Origin: Porphyromonas sp. COT-290 OH3588
Lineage (GTDB): Bacteria > Bacteroidota > Bacteroidia > Bacteroidales > Porphyromonadaceae
DNA length: 64,000 nucleotides
Direction: 5' to 3'
NCBI RefSeq assembly: GCF_000769075.1
Contig: NZ_JRFC01000014.1
Coordinates: 188,023 to 252,022, forward strand
Shown: positions 52,021 through 61,613 of the stretch, in pieces
How positions within the stretch are numbered: position 1 is the stretch's first letter
Layout of the letters: every line of letters begins with the position of its first letter
Translations under genes and position numbers: made by a program
The notes under the pieces: model-generated
The model's database searches: none
What the model was told of the DNA's origin: nothing
The model's input: the letters and a program-made list of their open reading frames with translations, nothing else

Positions 52021-53886
52021 ATGAAGAAAATTCTTTACTCATTTCTCTTCTTGAGCATAGTCCTCTTATGCCTTGGTACATCTAGACCAGCCATGGCTCA
52101 GGGTTCTACGCCATCTTTTAAGTTTGGCTACGCCGATCCCAAAGCTTCCAGTAGGGGCCTAGGGGCTGGTACGACAAGCTATCTATCGGTTGCTATCAAA
52201 ATTCCTCAGTCACCCGGCAATGTCATCAAGGGTATTTCATTCGATGTCATTCCGGACCAAAAAGCTTACAGTCCTAGTGTTTTCATTGCGAATCAAACCG
52301 ACAAAAAAATCGTGATGATTCAACAGCTAGACGAGTTTAAGGCTGGCCGTAATGAGGTAACACTCGAGAAGCCTTTTACTATGGAGAAAGGCAAGCAATA
52401 TCTAGTAGGGTACCAACTACAGGCTGTAGGCAAAGCTCAGCCAGTGGCATTTGAATCTACACAGGGGGCTAATCTCCCTCAGACGAACTTCATCGAGATT
52501 GGAGGGAACTATGTAGAAGAGGGGGATTCAACCGAACTATCTGAGTACGACAGCCCAGAGTTGGGAAATGCCATGATCTTCGTTGACATCGAAGACAAAG
52601 CCAACGCTCTGGCTCATGTGGCTTGTCTAGTAGGTGGCGGCTTCTACGGCAAGGAACTATCACCTAATCAGCCTGCCACAATCAAATTCAAAGTTCGTAA
52701 CCTAGGGCATCAAGCAATCAATAGCCTGAGCCTATCAACCCAGTATAGCAAAAACCCTAAAGAAGGAGTTGTAATACAAGGAGTCAATATCGCTCCAGGG
52801 ACTACTCAGGAGGTTGAAGCCACGACCAAAGCTCCCAACAGAGGCATAGGTATCGCATACGCTTCGATCACACAAATTAACGGCAAACCTCAGTCAATGA
52901 GCCACTACGTTAAGCACTATCCTTACAAGGTAACCACCCCCAATGGCTCATGGGCTAGAAACAGTATTCTCATAGAGCGCTTCACAACGGAGAGATGTCC
53001 CAACTGCCCTGCATCCGAAAAGCCACTTAGAGAACTTATCGGACAGATGAAAGCAGACGGTATGGAGGTAAGTGTGATCGCCCACCACGTCGGCTATGGT
53101 GAGGACAGCTTCACGATCGCAGAGTCCGTGCCAGTAATGTATTTTTCCTTTACTCCGGGCGAGACATACGCCCCTGCTCTGATGCTCAATAGAGTATCAG
53201 ATGACAAGGACCAAAACTCTCTCGTTGGCAAATATTCAGTCAAAGAAGCTAAATACGAAAAGGCTAAGAACATAAAAGAAGCACTCCGTTTCACCGAGAT
53301 TGCATCTACAGCTAAGGAAGGCAAGATCAACCTAGTTGTCAAAGGACAGACTGGCTATATAGACTCGGAAGACTTGTATCTGACAGCTGTAATTACAGAG
53401 GATCACGTCCCATCTATCAACCAGTCGAACGCTCCCAAAAGCTTCACACACGACCAAGTGGCACGGAAGTTTCTCACACCTCCTCTTGGACAAGAGATCA
53501 AGCTAGAGGCTGATGGGTCATTTGCCCTAGAGGTTAAAGATGTGGCCTACGATAAGAATTGGAAGACGGAGAATCTAAAGATTGTAGTTTTCGCACATCA
53601 GAATATGTCGGCTATCAATCATGACAAACGACAGGTGTATGCCTCCAAGACAATCTGGTGGAATAGCTCCACATCAAACTCAGACGTTCTTGCTATCGAA
53701 CACATACGTCCATACGCTGTAGATGGCTACATCTTACTCGATGAGCTAGTTGAGAGCCTAGAGGTCTATGAGCTATCTGGACGACTTGTTACCCGCTCAA
53801 ATCAAAAGAAACTAGCTCCAGGAATATATGTGGTGCGTGTGAAAATAAACGGTGCCTACCACAGCCATAAGCTATTCGTACATTAA
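52021..53886 (+). CDS. T9SS-exported Omp28-like protein with a CxxC thioredoxin-like segment
   Basis: A 621-residue secreted protein (signal SFLFLSIVLLCLGTSRPAMAQ). A beta-rich N-terminal part precedes an Omp28/thioredoxin-like segment with ERFTTERCPNCPASEKPL at about residue 322 and VIAHHVGYGEDSF after it. The last 70 residues form a type A T9SS sorting domain (LEVYELSGRLVTRS, APGIYVVRVK, SHKLFVH). It should be exported through the type IX system and anchored or released. Its likely role is surface redox or binding; no direct partner is seen. Followed 34 bp later by an LRR cargo gene. Confidence 0.83.
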   Translation: MKKILYSFLFLSIVLLCLGTSRPAMAQGSTPSFKFGYADPKASSRGLGAGTTSYLSVAIKIPQSPGNVIKGISFDVIPDQKAYSPSVFIANQTDKKIVMIQQLDEFKAGRNEVTLEKPFTMEKGKQYLVGYQLQAVGKAQPVAFESTQGANLPQTNFIEIGGNYVEEGDSTELSEYDSPELGNAMIFVDIEDKANALAHVACLVGGGFYGKELSPNQPATIKFKVRNLGHQAINSLSLSTQYSKNPKEGVVIQGVNIAPGTTQEVEATTKAPNRGIGIAYASITQINGKPQSMSHYVKHYPYKVTTPNGSWARNSILIERFTTERCPNCPASEKPLRELIGQMKADGMEVSVIAHHVGYGEDSFTIAESVPVMYFSFTPGETYAPALMLNRVSDDKDQNSLVGKYSVKEAKYEKAKNIKEALRFTEIASTAKEGKINLVVKGQTGYIDSEDLYLTAVITEDHVPSINQSNAPKSFTHDQVARKFLTPPLGQEIKLEADGSFALEVKDVAYDKNWKTENLKIVVFAHQNMSAINHDKRQVYASKTIWWNSSTSNSDVLAIEHIRPYAVDGYILLDELVESLEVYELSGRLVTRSNQKKLAPGIYVVRVKINGAYHSHKLFVH

Positions 53887-53920
53887 GAACATCAATCTAT
53901 CAGTTACAAGTACAAAAATT

Positions 53921-55738
53921 ATGAAGAAAACATTACAACATTGTCTAGCCATTGCGCTTGGCTGTGCCATTGCTATGCCTCTGGCCTCTGCCCAAACAGA
54001 ACCTAAGGACTATAAGATCGTCCTAGAGGCGACAGAGGGTGAAGGAGATACTCCTGTGCCTATGCCATGGGGAATATATCTAGGGGCTGCTCAGAAAGAC
54101 CGCTCTCTAGTCTGGGTGGACTTCAATGGCAACGGAAAAAGGGATGCCAATGAAGGCTGGAATGACGAAGCCACTGACTCCGAAGGGCTATGGACTATTG
54201 ATGCAGAGAAGTCAAACCTCAAGCTCACCATATATGGTCCTGTAACTACTCTATTCTGTGGGTTCAACAATTTGATTAAGCTAGAAACTAAGGGTAACCC
54301 TGCACTAGAGAAGCTCGCAGCTCAGGACAATAGCATCGCGATCGTTGATCTATCAGCCAATACAAATCTGACAGTATTGAGCCTGAGCAAAAATCAGATT
54401 AAGCGTATTGACCTAACTGGGCTAAGCAAGCTAAGGGATCTACGTGTTGCACAAAACCCAAGACTCTCGGAGCTTGACCTGAGCCCTGTAAAGGCTCTAC
54501 AGGTTTTGGATATTAGCGAAACGAAGATGAGCAAACTGCCTCAAGGTAATCTTAGCGAAATGATAGCCCTAAACATCAGCACACTCCCCGGGTTCGAGCT
54601 TGACCTAAAGAGACTACCTAAGCTGTCTGTGCTAAATATGGCAGATTGTGCTATCTCCGAGCTTGAGTTTCAGTACGTTCCTGAGCTGGAAAGTCTTTGG
54701 GCCCCTAACAACAAGCTTGCCAAGCTAGACCTATCCAACAACCTAGAGATTACTCAGATGCAACTTAACTACAACGAGCTCAAGCGTGTTGACTTATCCA
54801 AAAATATCAAGCTAAGCAAGCTCTATTTGGGTAATAATCAGCTATCAGAGGTGCTACTCCCTGAGAAAGACAGTAAGTTGCTTATAATAAATTACTCTGG
54901 AAACAAGGGCATCACCAACATTGACATATCTAAACTCAGGGAGCTGAGAGTTCTGCAACTTGACGCAACTGGAGTCTCCAAAATAGATATATCTCAAAAT
55001 CCAGAGCTAGAGGAACTCACAATCTTCGACACAGAGCTTAGCGAGCTTGATCTATCGAAGAATAAAGCTCTTTTAACCCTGAATATCTCGGACTGCAAAT
55101 TCACAAAGATTGATGTGACATCCTGCCCCGAGCTAACAACGCTATACTGTAGTGGTAATCAACTCACGAAGCTTGATCTATCTAAGAATACCAAGCTTGA
55201 AAATCTCAAATGTCAGAAGAATCAGCTCAGCGAGTTAGTAATCTATTCACCCGCCTTGAAAGAGATCGGTTGCTATAGTAATGGGATCAAGAAACAGGCG
55301 ATGAGTAGACTCATCGAGAGCCTACCTACTGTGTCTAGAAGCAATAAATTCTTCGTAGTGGACCTATCGGGCGAACAAGAAGGAAACCAATGCACCATCA
55401 AGCACGTAAATCAAGCCAAAGCTAAGGGCTGGTCAGTACTAAACTGGAACACTGCGGGAGGGAGAGCAGAATCATACCCTGGATACGATGATAGCAGTGC
55501 CCTAGAGCTGGAACAACATCTAGCCAAGGTTTATCCCAGTGTAACCTCAGAGATGATCACGATCTCAGGAGCTTCAGGCAAATACTATAGTATTTATAAT
55601 CTAGAAGGTGCGATTGTTGCTCAAGGTCTGTGCACGGAGGAGTTACAGACAGTCGCAGTAGATACATTAACCGAAGGGACATACTTCGTGAAGATCTCTG
55701 GGGTAGCGAAGGCTTACCGGATCCGTATCGTCAGATAG
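53921..55738 (+). CDS. T9SS-exported leucine-rich repeat protein
   Basis: A 605-residue protein. I use the ATG at 53921 because it is followed by a signal peptide (HCLAIALGCAIAMPLASAQ); the frame is open to 53852, inside the previous gene. Residues about 95-465 are leucine-rich repeats of about 20-22 residues (L-x-x-L-D-L-S-x-N type, e.g. NNKLAKLDLSNNLEITQMQ). The last 70 residues are a T9SS sorting domain (YYSIYNLEGAIVAQG, EGTYFVKISG, AYRIRIVR). Probably a surface adhesin-like protein. Co-transcribed with the preceding cargo gene and followed by a terminator. Confidence 0.85.
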   Translation: MKKTLQHCLAIALGCAIAMPLASAQTEPKDYKIVLEATEGEGDTPVPMPWGIYLGAAQKDRSLVWVDFNGNGKRDANEGWNDEATDSEGLWTIDAEKSNLKLTIYGPVTTLFCGFNNLIKLETKGNPALEKLAAQDNSIAIVDLSANTNLTVLSLSKNQIKRIDLTGLSKLRDLRVAQNPRLSELDLSPVKALQVLDISETKMSKLPQGNLSEMIALNISTLPGFELDLKRLPKLSVLNMADCAISELEFQYVPELESLWAPNNKLAKLDLSNNLEITQMQLNYNELKRVDLSKNIKLSKLYLGNNQLSEVLLPEKDSKLLIINYSGNKGITNIDISKLRELRVLQLDATGVSKIDISQNPELEELTIFDTELSELDLSKNKALLTLNISDCKFTKIDVTSCPELTTLYCSGNQLTKLDLSKNTKLENLKCQKNQLSELVIYSPALKEIGCYSNGIKKQAMSRLIESLPTVSRSNKFFVVDLSGEQEGNQCTIKHVNQAKAKGWSVLNWNTAGGRAESYPGYDDSSALELEQHLAKVYPSVTSEMITISGASGKYYSIYNLEGAIVAQGLCTEELQTVAVDTLTEGTYFVKISGVAKAYRIRIVR

Positions 55739-55779
55739 GAGCAAAATATAGAGGTCTGTCTAACCTCTCCTAACGACTA

Positions 55780-55820
55780 AGGGGGCTGTGGTAAAATTGT
55801 TTTTTGCCACAGCCCCTTTT
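55780..55820. terminator. repeated terminator hairpin, left bracket of the HU cassette
   Basis: AGGGGGCTGTGGTAAAA and TTTTTGCCACAGCCCCTTTT pair over about 15 bp with one G-T pair. It ends the T9SS cargo transcript and belongs to the same hairpin family as 732-774 and 28931-28967. Confidence 0.85.
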
Positions 55821-55950
55821 CCCTTCATTCAGAGAGCTTCGGTTAATAGCCCTAGCAATCATCTGAGGGCGTAAGGCTTTATCTTGGGATACTCATGCCA
55901 GTAGCCAGCTACCTATCGGTTTGTAGCGCTTTCGCCACGTCCATCGGATT

Positions 55951-56031
55951 GGGTATATACGGCGGCAAATTTTCGTATATAAGAAAATTTATCGGAGTAT
56001 ATACGGAAATTTATTTTCGTATATACGAAAA
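55951..56031. repeat. tandem palindromic repeats upstream of the HU-like gene
   Basis: Two direct units of about 44 bp. Each has GTATATACGG followed by a TTTTCGTATATA-centred palindrome: TTTTCGTATATAAGAAAA at 55970-55987 (one mismatch) and the perfect 18-bp TTTTCGTATATACGAAAA at 56014-56031. The second palindrome fills the spacer of the HU gene promoter. This looks like an operator array. Confidence 0.65.
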
Positions 56032-56045
56032 TCTAGCTACTTTTG
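56014..56045 (+). promoter_or_regulatory. promoter of the HU-like gene
   Basis: TACTTTTG (56038-56045) matches TAnnTTTG, with TTTT (56014-56017) 20 bp upstream in the -33 place. The perfect palindrome 56014-56031 overlaps the -33 site and most of the spacer. Confidence 0.6.
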
Positions 56046-56088
56046 AGCCTTGATAAAACACATTTATTCACAGTAAATTAACTCTAGT

Positions 56089-56580
56089 ATGATTAAGATT
56101 AAAGCAATCGAGAGAAAAGCAGGCTTCGGCAAGACCAGCAAGACGCTTTGGTATCCTGCAATTCATTTGCATTCTGATGTAAAGTTTGAGGAGTTTATCG
56201 ACCTTGTGGCGGACGAGACGACAGTTTCTTCGGCTGATGTTAAGGCAGTCTTTGACCGCGCCTCGAAGGTGCTTATCCGTCTGCTCCAAGACGGCAAGAG
56301 CGTGGATTGTGGCGATATGGGAACGTTCCGCCCTAGCATCACGGCTAAGACTGGTTCGGGTGTCGATAGCGCCGATAAGGTCAGCATCGAACTCGTAGAC
56401 AAGGCGAAGGTCATCTACACGCCTCGTGTTAAGGTTAAGACGGCACTCAAGGGCGTTCGCATGGAGCGTGCCGAACGCGTGCTTGATGTCACCTACAATT
56501 CCTCGGGCAAGAAGGACGAAAAGCCCAACAGCGGCGGCAGCTCTTCACCCATCAACAACGGCGACCACGCCGGCCTGTAA
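56089..56580 (+). CDS. HU-like DNA-binding protein (HU-HIG family)
   Basis: A 163-residue protein. IKIKAIERKAGFGKTSKTLW starts the HU-HIG variant, which has extra strands compared with ordinary HU. EEFIDLVADETTVSSADVKAVF and the CGDMGTFRPSITAKT hairpin are HU-like. The basic stretch RVKVKTALKGVRMERAERV continues the DNA-binding arm, and the tail (PNSGGSSSPINNGDHAGL) is flexible. It should bind and bend DNA non-specifically or at structured sites. Palindromes in its promoter suggest autoregulation (inference). The 3' codons are more GC-rich than those of the neighbours. Confidence 0.85.
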   Translation: MIKIKAIERKAGFGKTSKTLWYPAIHLHSDVKFEEFIDLVADETTVSSADVKAVFDRASKVLIRLLQDGKSVDCGDMGTFRPSITAKTGSGVDSADKVSIELVDKAKVIYTPRVKVKTALKGVRMERAERVLDVTYNSSGKKDEKPNSGGSSSPINNGDHAGL

Positions 56581-56624
56581 AAAAGGAGCAGAGAGTTTTT
56601 AAGCATATAAACTAACGAAATATC

Positions 56625-57029
56625 ATGAAGAAAATTATTTGTTTATACGGTAGTGCTAATAAGGGTAAAACACCTACTTTAAACATTCTAATCGGCTTAC
56701 TAGAGCCAACAAAAGTAATAGCTCCCGAAGAATTACATCTGGATCATCGCGAAGTTGTAGTCTATAAGGGACACCGGATTGCAGTTACCACAGCAGGAGA
56801 TAGGGACTACGATTTAACCGAAAACATCAAATTCTGCAAAGAAAATGAATGCGATATATTAGTTACTGCAACGAGAACTAGAGGAGGCTCAACTAAGGAA
56901 GTACATAAATTCTCTCAAGAAGTTTCATGCAAGATAACATGGTTGAGGAAAAATGAGGCTATTGAACTAATAGACTTGGTTAACGAATCTCAAGCAAAAG
57001 ACATTCAAGCTATCATTGATAAGTTGTAG
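56625..57029 (+). CDS. small P-loop protein following the HU-like gene
   Basis: A 134-residue protein not assigned to a family. The Walker A motif is in LYGSANKGKTPTLNIL (residues about 7-22). A hydrophobic strand ending in Asp and Thr (CDILVTATRTRGGS) around residue 80 could be the Walker B/switch region, and the end is helical (AKDIQAIIDKL). This is the size of a minimal nucleotide-binding domain without any added domain. The gene is clearly more AT-rich than its surroundings, which suggests transfer. It lies 44 bp after the HU-like gene on the same strand. Confidence 0.7.
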   Translation: MKKIICLYGSANKGKTPTLNILIGLLEPTKVIAPEELHLDHREVVVYKGHRIAVTTAGDRDYDLTENIKFCKENECDILVTATRTRGGSTKEVHKFSQEVSCKITWLRKNEAIELIDLVNESQAKDIQAIIDKL

Positions 57030-57048
57030 TTCTTTTCTTTAGAGAGTA

Positions 57049-57090
57049 AAGGGGGTGTGGTGAAATTAAGTTTTGACTATGACACATTCG
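57049..57090. repeat. decayed copy of the repeated terminator hairpin
   Basis: AAAGGGGGTGTGGTGAAATT resembles the left arm of the hairpin family, but the right arm (GTTTTGACTATGACACA) no longer pairs well and lacks the final GCCCCTT. It lies just after the small P-loop gene and so brackets the HU cassette together with 55780-55820. Confidence 0.45.
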
Positions 57091-57166
57091 TCCTGCAACC
57101 GTTCTATGCTCTTTTGTTTAAGGGGGCAAGGCTTCACCATCAGCCTGTCTATTTGCCCTCGTATAA

Positions 57167-60019
57167 TCAAACGAGAGGACGGAGGAAGCGTCCTGTCCAG
57201 CTCTCTTCACATTCGGCGACTTCCTCGGGAGTTCCCTCTACGACGATTTTTCCGCCTCCTGCTCCACCCTCTGGACCGAGGTCAATGACCCAGTCAGCAC
57301 TCTTAATAACCTCGAGGTTGTGCTCTACGACGATCAGAGAGTGTCCGCTGTCGATGAGAGAGTTGAAGGCTTTGAGTAGAGTTTTGATGTCGTGGAAGTG
57401 CAAACCCGTAGTTGGTTCGTCGAAGATGAAGAGCGTTGGGTCTTTTTTGCCTTGCCCTAGATAATAGGCTAGCTTGACGCGCTGATTCTCCCCACCCGAG
57501 AGTGTAGAGCTTGGTTGGCCGAGTTTGATGTATCCCAAACCAACCTCCTGCAAAGGTCTGAGCTTCTCGATAATCGTGTGGGAGAGGCTAGAGTGACTGC
57601 TGTGGGTGTCGAAGAAGCCAATCGCTTCGTCTACACTCATCTCTAGGATCTGATGTATATTCTTGCCCTGATACTCCACCTCTAGAAGCTCTTTGCGAAA
57701 TCGCTTACCACCACACTCCTCACATTGCAGCGTGATATCTGCCATAAACTGCATCTCTACAGTCGTGAAGCCATCTCCCTTACAAGCCTCGCATCGTCCG
57801 CCTTCCTTATTGAAGCTAAAGTAGTAGGGTTTGTAGCCCATTTGCTTGGCTAGAGGCTGTTCGCTATAGAGCTTTCGGATCTCCTCGTAGGCGCCGATGT
57901 AGATACTTGGGTTGGAGCGAGAGCTTCGCCCGATGTTGTTCTGATCCACATACTCAATCTGTTTGATGCTTCCAAGCTCTCCCTCTAGCGATGTGCAGGA
58001 CACTCCGTCCAGCGACTCGCCTGCGAGCCGACGGCGCACGCCTTCGAAGAGAATATCTCGAATGAGTGTACTCTTCCCCGAGCCACTGACGCCGCTGACA
58101 ACAGTCATCGTATTGAGCGGGAAACGAACGTGCAAACCATGCAGATTGTGCTTGCGTGCTCCCTTAAGCTCAATGTAGTTATTCCATTGGCGGCGATACT
58201 TAGGGAGCTGTATCTGTTCTCGACCAGATAGATAGGCTGCAGTATGTCCGGGAGTCTGCTTGTCGATCGCATCCGTAGGGCCAGAGTAGACCACCTCGCC
58301 CCCTAGACGTCCTGCATTGGGGCCTATATCAACGATGTAGTCTGAGGCACGCATCATCTCTTCGTCATGCTCCACGACTACAACCGTATTGCCTAAATCC
58401 CTTAGGCGCTTAACCACGCCAATCAATCTAGAGGTGTCGCGTTGATGCAGACCTATGCTTGGTTCGTCGAGGACATAGAGCGAGCCGACAAGGCTACTAC
58501 CCAGCTGAGAAGCTAGAGTAACACGCTGACTCTCTCCTCCCGAGAGTGTATTGGAGAGGCGATCGAGGGTGAGATAGCTTAGCCCAACCTCGATGAGGAA
58601 GCCAACTCTATTTCTAAGCTCTTGGAGTAGGCGACGTGCGATCATTTCTTCTGTGGTAGTGAGGATCAATTCATCGAAGAATGTCTTAGCCTCCGTCAGT
58701 GTCATGGATACGACCTCTGCGATATTCTTGCCACCCACCTGTACGCATAGAGCATCCGATTTGAGGCGTCCACCTCGACAGCTTGGGCAGGTCGTTTTGC
58801 CTTTGAAGTGCGAGAGGCGTACCCTATTCTGTATCTTGTGTAGGTCACGTTGGAGTACGGCGAAGTAAGAGTCGATTCCCACGGTCTTTACATATGTATC
58901 CCCCTCGACCGGTACACCACGCCAGAGCATTTCCTTATGTTCGGCGTTAAGGTCGCAATAGGGACGATGGATTGGGAAACCCAATGGCTGAGCATGTCGA
59001 ATGAAGTACCGCTTCCATTCGCTAGAGACATTGCCTTTCCAGCAGGCTACGGCATCGTCGTAGACCGAGAGTTCTTTGTTGGGGATTACTAGATCTTCCT
59101 CGATGCCCATCACCTTACCGAAGCCTTCGCATTCGGGACAAGCGCCTACAGGATTGTTAAAGCTGAACATCTCGGGCGATGGTTCTTGGAAGATACGTCC
59201 ATCGGCCTCATAGATATTGCTAAAGTCATGCGTCGATAGTACACCCTCGGGCGACTGTACGACCAATCGGCATCTGCCCTTACCCTCGAAGAAAGCTAGC
59301 TCTCCACTATCACCTAGACGCTTGAGGCTCTCCTTGTCTTCGCTCACGACCATGCGGTCGATCAGTAGATAGAGTTCATCTCCTTTCTTGGGTTTACCCA
59401 CGAGGTAGTCCTCGATGTTGATGACTGCTCCATCTAGCCAGAGGCGTGTGTAGCCCTGCTGGAGCTGTATGTCTAGATGTTCTTTGATTTTGCGCCCTGC
59501 TGGAAGGTAGAGAGGCGTTACTAAATAGATCCTAGAGCCAGCGACCTGAGCCGAGGCGAAGTTGAGCAAATCCTCTACCGTATGCTTCTTGACCTCGACT
59601 CCACTGATTGGGGAGATCATGCGCCCCACGCGTGCATAAAGCAGGCGTAGATACTCGTAGATCTCTGTAGAGGTCGCCACCGTACTGCGTGGATTGCGGC
59701 TGATGACACGTTGCTCGATAGCGATCGCAGGCGGTAGCCCTCTGATCCAGTCGCACTCTGGCTTAGGCATACGCCCTAGAAACTGGCGTGCGTATGCCGA
59801 GAGACTCTCTACATAGCGTCTCTGTCCCTCTGCATAGAGGGTCTCGAAGGCAAGCGAACTCTTACCAGAGCCACTGACTCCTGTTACGACCAATAGCTTT
59901 CCTCTCGGGATCTCTAGGTCTATATTTTTGAGGTTATTGACCCGAACCCCTTTGAGGGTGATTAGGCCTGCTTGTTCGGAGACAAAACCTTGAGGTTTAT
60001 CCGATTTCTTTTTTGCCAT
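57167..60019 (-). CDS. uvrA: excinuclease ABC subunit UvrA
   Basis: A 950-residue DNA-damage sensor. It has two ABC ATPase modules: Walker [21 protein letters not shown] near residue 45 and [18 protein letters not shown] near 640; signatures [12 protein letters not shown] and [16 protein letters not shown]; and zinc-finger cysteines ([18 protein letters not shown] and CEECGGKRF). UvrA with UvrB locates bulky lesions for nucleotide excision repair. It is convergent with the HU/P-loop genes. A hairpin at 60043-60081 separates it from the hemD unit. Confidence 0.97.
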   Translation of the reverse strand: MAKKKSDKPQGFVSEQAGLITLKGVRVNNLKNIDLEIPRGKLLVVTGVSGSGKSSLAFETLYAEGQRRYVESLSAYARQFLGRMPKPECDWIRGLPPAIAIEQRVISRNPRSTVATSTEIYEYLRLLYARVGRMISPISGVEVKKHTVEDLLNFASAQVAGSRIYLVTPLYLPAGRKIKEHLDIQLQQGYTRLWLDGAVINIEDYLVGKPKKGDELYLLIDRMVVSEDKESLKRLGDSGELAFFEGKGRCRLVVQSPEGVLSTHDFSNIYEADGRIFQEPSPEMFSFNNPVGACPECEGFGKVMGIEEDLVIPNKELSVYDDAVACWKGNVSSEWKRYFIRHAQPLGFPIHRPYCDLNAEHKEMLWRGVPVEGDTYVKTVGIDSYFAVLQRDLHKIQNRVRLSHFKGKTTCPSCRGGRLKSDALCVQVGGKNIAEVVSMTLTEAKTFFDELILTTTEEMIARRLLQELRNRVGFLIEVGLSYLTLDRLSNTLSGGESQRVTLASQLGSSLVGSLYVLDEPSIGLHQRDTSRLIGVVKRLRDLGNTVVVVEHDEEMMRASDYIVDIGPNAGRLGGEVVYSGPTDAIDKQTPGHTAAYLSGREQIQLPKYRRQWNNYIELKGARKHNLHGLHVRFPLNTMTVVSGVSGSGKSTLIRDILFEGVRRRLAGESLDGVSCTSLEGELGSIKQIEYVDQNNIGRSSRSNPSIYIGAYEEIRKLYSEQPLAKQMGYKPYYFSFNKEGGRCEACKGDGFTTVEMQFMADITLQCEECGGKRFRKELLEVEYQGKNIHQILEMSVDEAIGFFDTHSSHSSLSHTIIEKLRPLQEVGLGYIKLGQPSSTLSGGENQRVKLAYYLGQGKKDPTLFIFDEPTTGLHFHDIKTLLKAFNSLIDSGHSLIVVEHNLEVIKSADWVIDLGPEGGAGGGKIVVEGTPEEVAECEESWTGRFLRPLV

Positions 60020-60042
60020 AGCGTCGACTTTTTAATCAGAAA

Positions 60043-60081
60043 CCCCGTACGTATAGGTAGGGCTTACCAGTACGTACGGGG
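60043..60081 (-). terminator. terminator after hemD
   Basis: CCCCGTACGTA and TACGTACGGGG are perfect 11-bp arms with a 17-base loop, about 50 bp after the hemD stop and just before uvrA. Confidence 0.7.
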
Positions 60082-60131
60082 CAGTATATAGGATTGATAG
60101 GTCTATCCAAATCCGATTTCTCGGCTCGTGC

Positions 60132-60881
60132 CTATTTCTTTTCTTTGGCCAGATACTGCTCTAGAGCCATCACCATAGATGGAGCGGCTGGGGTTGGAGC
60201 GGAGAGATCTAGGCGGAAGCCAGCCTCCTCGACAGCCTTGGCAGTCTGTGGGCCGAAGGCGCCGATGTGCACCTCGGTTTGCTTGATCTGAGGGTAGTTC
60301 TGCTGTAGAGAAGTAACCCCCACTGGGCTGAAGAAAATCATCATATCATATTGCTCTGCACGCTCTTCCTCAGTGAAGGTACAAGGTACGGTGCGGAACA
60401 TAATCCCCTTGGAGAAGCTGATCCTCTTCACCGTAAGCATATCAATCAGGTCATTCTTATGCTCCTCGGGTAGAGGGAGGAAGTATGTTTCCTTATTGTG
60501 CTTGTGGATGAGGGTTACTAACGCATCCGTAGTTCCCGTAGGAGGAAAGAATACCTTGCGCTTGCGATAGACAATAAACTTCTGTAGGTAGTTGGCGACC
60601 TGCTCACTAATGCAGAAGTATTTCATAGTCTCGGGCATGGTCAGGCGAAGCTCCTCAGATAGCTGGAAGAAGTGTTCCATAGCTTTACGTGTCGTGAAGA
60701 TTACAGCCGAGTGCTCAAGAATATTGATTTTTTGATTACGAAACTCACGAGTCGACAAGGACTCTACCTGAATGAAGGGGCGGAAGGTAATCTCTGCGCC
60801 AAACTTAGCGGCGATGTCGTAGTAGGGCGACTTACCAGACTCAGGTTGTGGCTGTGAGATGAGAATTTTCTTTATTGCCAT
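60132..60881 (-). CDS. hemD: uroporphyrinogen-III synthase
   Basis: A 249-residue two-domain protein of the HemD family. IKKILISQPQPESGKSPYYD starts it, HSAVIFTTRKAMEHFF is the first inter-domain region, and MMIFFSPVGVTSLQQNYP followed by VHIGAFGPQTAKAVEEAGF is the second. It closes and inverts hydroxymethylbilane to uroporphyrinogen III. Sequence conservation in HemD is low, so the pattern and neighbours carry the call. Its ATG abuts the stop of the DUF4271 gene (TAAATG), showing translational coupling. Confidence 0.85.
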   Translation of the reverse strand: MAIKKILISQPQPESGKSPYYDIAAKFGAEITFRPFIQVESLSTREFRNQKINILEHSAVIFTTRKAMEHFFQLSEELRLTMPETMKYFCISEQVANYLQKFIVYRKRKVFFPPTGTTDALVTLIHKHNKETYFLPLPEEHKNDLIDMLTVKRISFSKGIMFRTVPCTFTEEERAEQYDMMIFFSPVGVTSLQQNYPQIKQTEVHIGAFGPQTAKAVEEAGFRLDLSAPTPAAPSMVMALEQYLAKEKK

Positions 60882-61586
60882 TTATATTATGTACTCTATG
60901 TATTCGCTACTTCTCAAACAGCTAATTCCTAGAACTAAATAGATCCAGGGGAGCAATTCGTGGGCGCAAAGGTACAAAAAAATATAAATATAGGAGTCCT
61001 CTCCATACCATAGACGTCTTACCGCCTGTAACCATCTGAGGCTCTGGCAGAGCACGAATGAGCCACCTAATAGCCATAGACACATAGATGTAGATACGGG
61101 CGATAGCAAGATCAATGTGAGTGGGAGCATCAGCAGACCTCGAATCGCTGAGATGACGAAATAGTCTTGCTTGAGAAGTTGGGCACCCTCGGCAGGCATG
61201 TAGATGTAGCTCCACATGGAGAAGCTGATGCGGTAGAAAGCAAACCAAACAAGTAGCCCCAAGAAGATGCCCAAATAGATGCCCCACACCTCGGCTGGGC
61301 CGCTGCTGAGTTCAAATAGCTCTAGCCTCTGCATCAGGCGTAGCAGTAGATTGGCTCCTAGTAGCGCGTTGAGCAGGTGTACTGCTCCCGAATATATTGG
61401 GTAGGGGACGTAACGGGCTATGTAGGCCGACACACGCTCTGTACGGCTATGTAGATAGGAGTTGACCGTCAGACCAATAAGCCCCGGTACTAGCAGCAGA
61501 AGCAGTAACCCCAGTAGCCAGCCTATCCCTGCCGTCAGATACAGAACGTCTATAGTGGGCTGAGATGCCCAAACCCCCTGTGCCAT
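60882..61586 (-). CDS. DUF4271 membrane protein
   Basis: A 234-residue integral membrane protein with about six helices (LYLTAGIGWLLGLLLLLLVP, IYLGIFLGLLVWFAFYRISF, LMLPLTLILLSPVSTSMCLW). Its size, topology and position directly before hemD match the DUF4271 family of Bacteroidetes. ATG at 61586 is used; a GTG two codons upstream is also possible. Function unknown; the tight link to hemD suggests an envelope or tetrapyrrole role (inference). Confidence 0.75.
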   Translation of the reverse strand: MAQGVWASQPTIDVLYLTAGIGWLLGLLLLLLVPGLIGLTVNSYLHSRTERVSAYIARYVPYPIYSGAVHLLNALLGANLLLRLMQRLELFELSSGPAEVWGIYLGIFLGLLVWFAFYRISFSMWSYIYMPAEGAQLLKQDYFVISAIRGLLMLPLTLILLSPVSTSMCLWLLGGSFVLCQSLRWLQAVRRLWYGEDSYIYIFLYLCAHELLPWIYLVLGISCLRSSEYIEYII

Positions 61587-61613
61587 AGCCACGCGATAAA
61601 ACCGATAGAGGGA

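Noticed and set aside
54200-55300. Repeated short DNA motifs that could suggest a CRISPR array
   Set aside because: They are codons of the leucine-rich repeats, with varying sequence and no constant direct repeat separated by unique spacers.
57057-57464. 135-codon plus-strand frame at the end of uvrA
   Set aside because: It is mostly antisense to the uvrA C-terminus and has no protein-family character.
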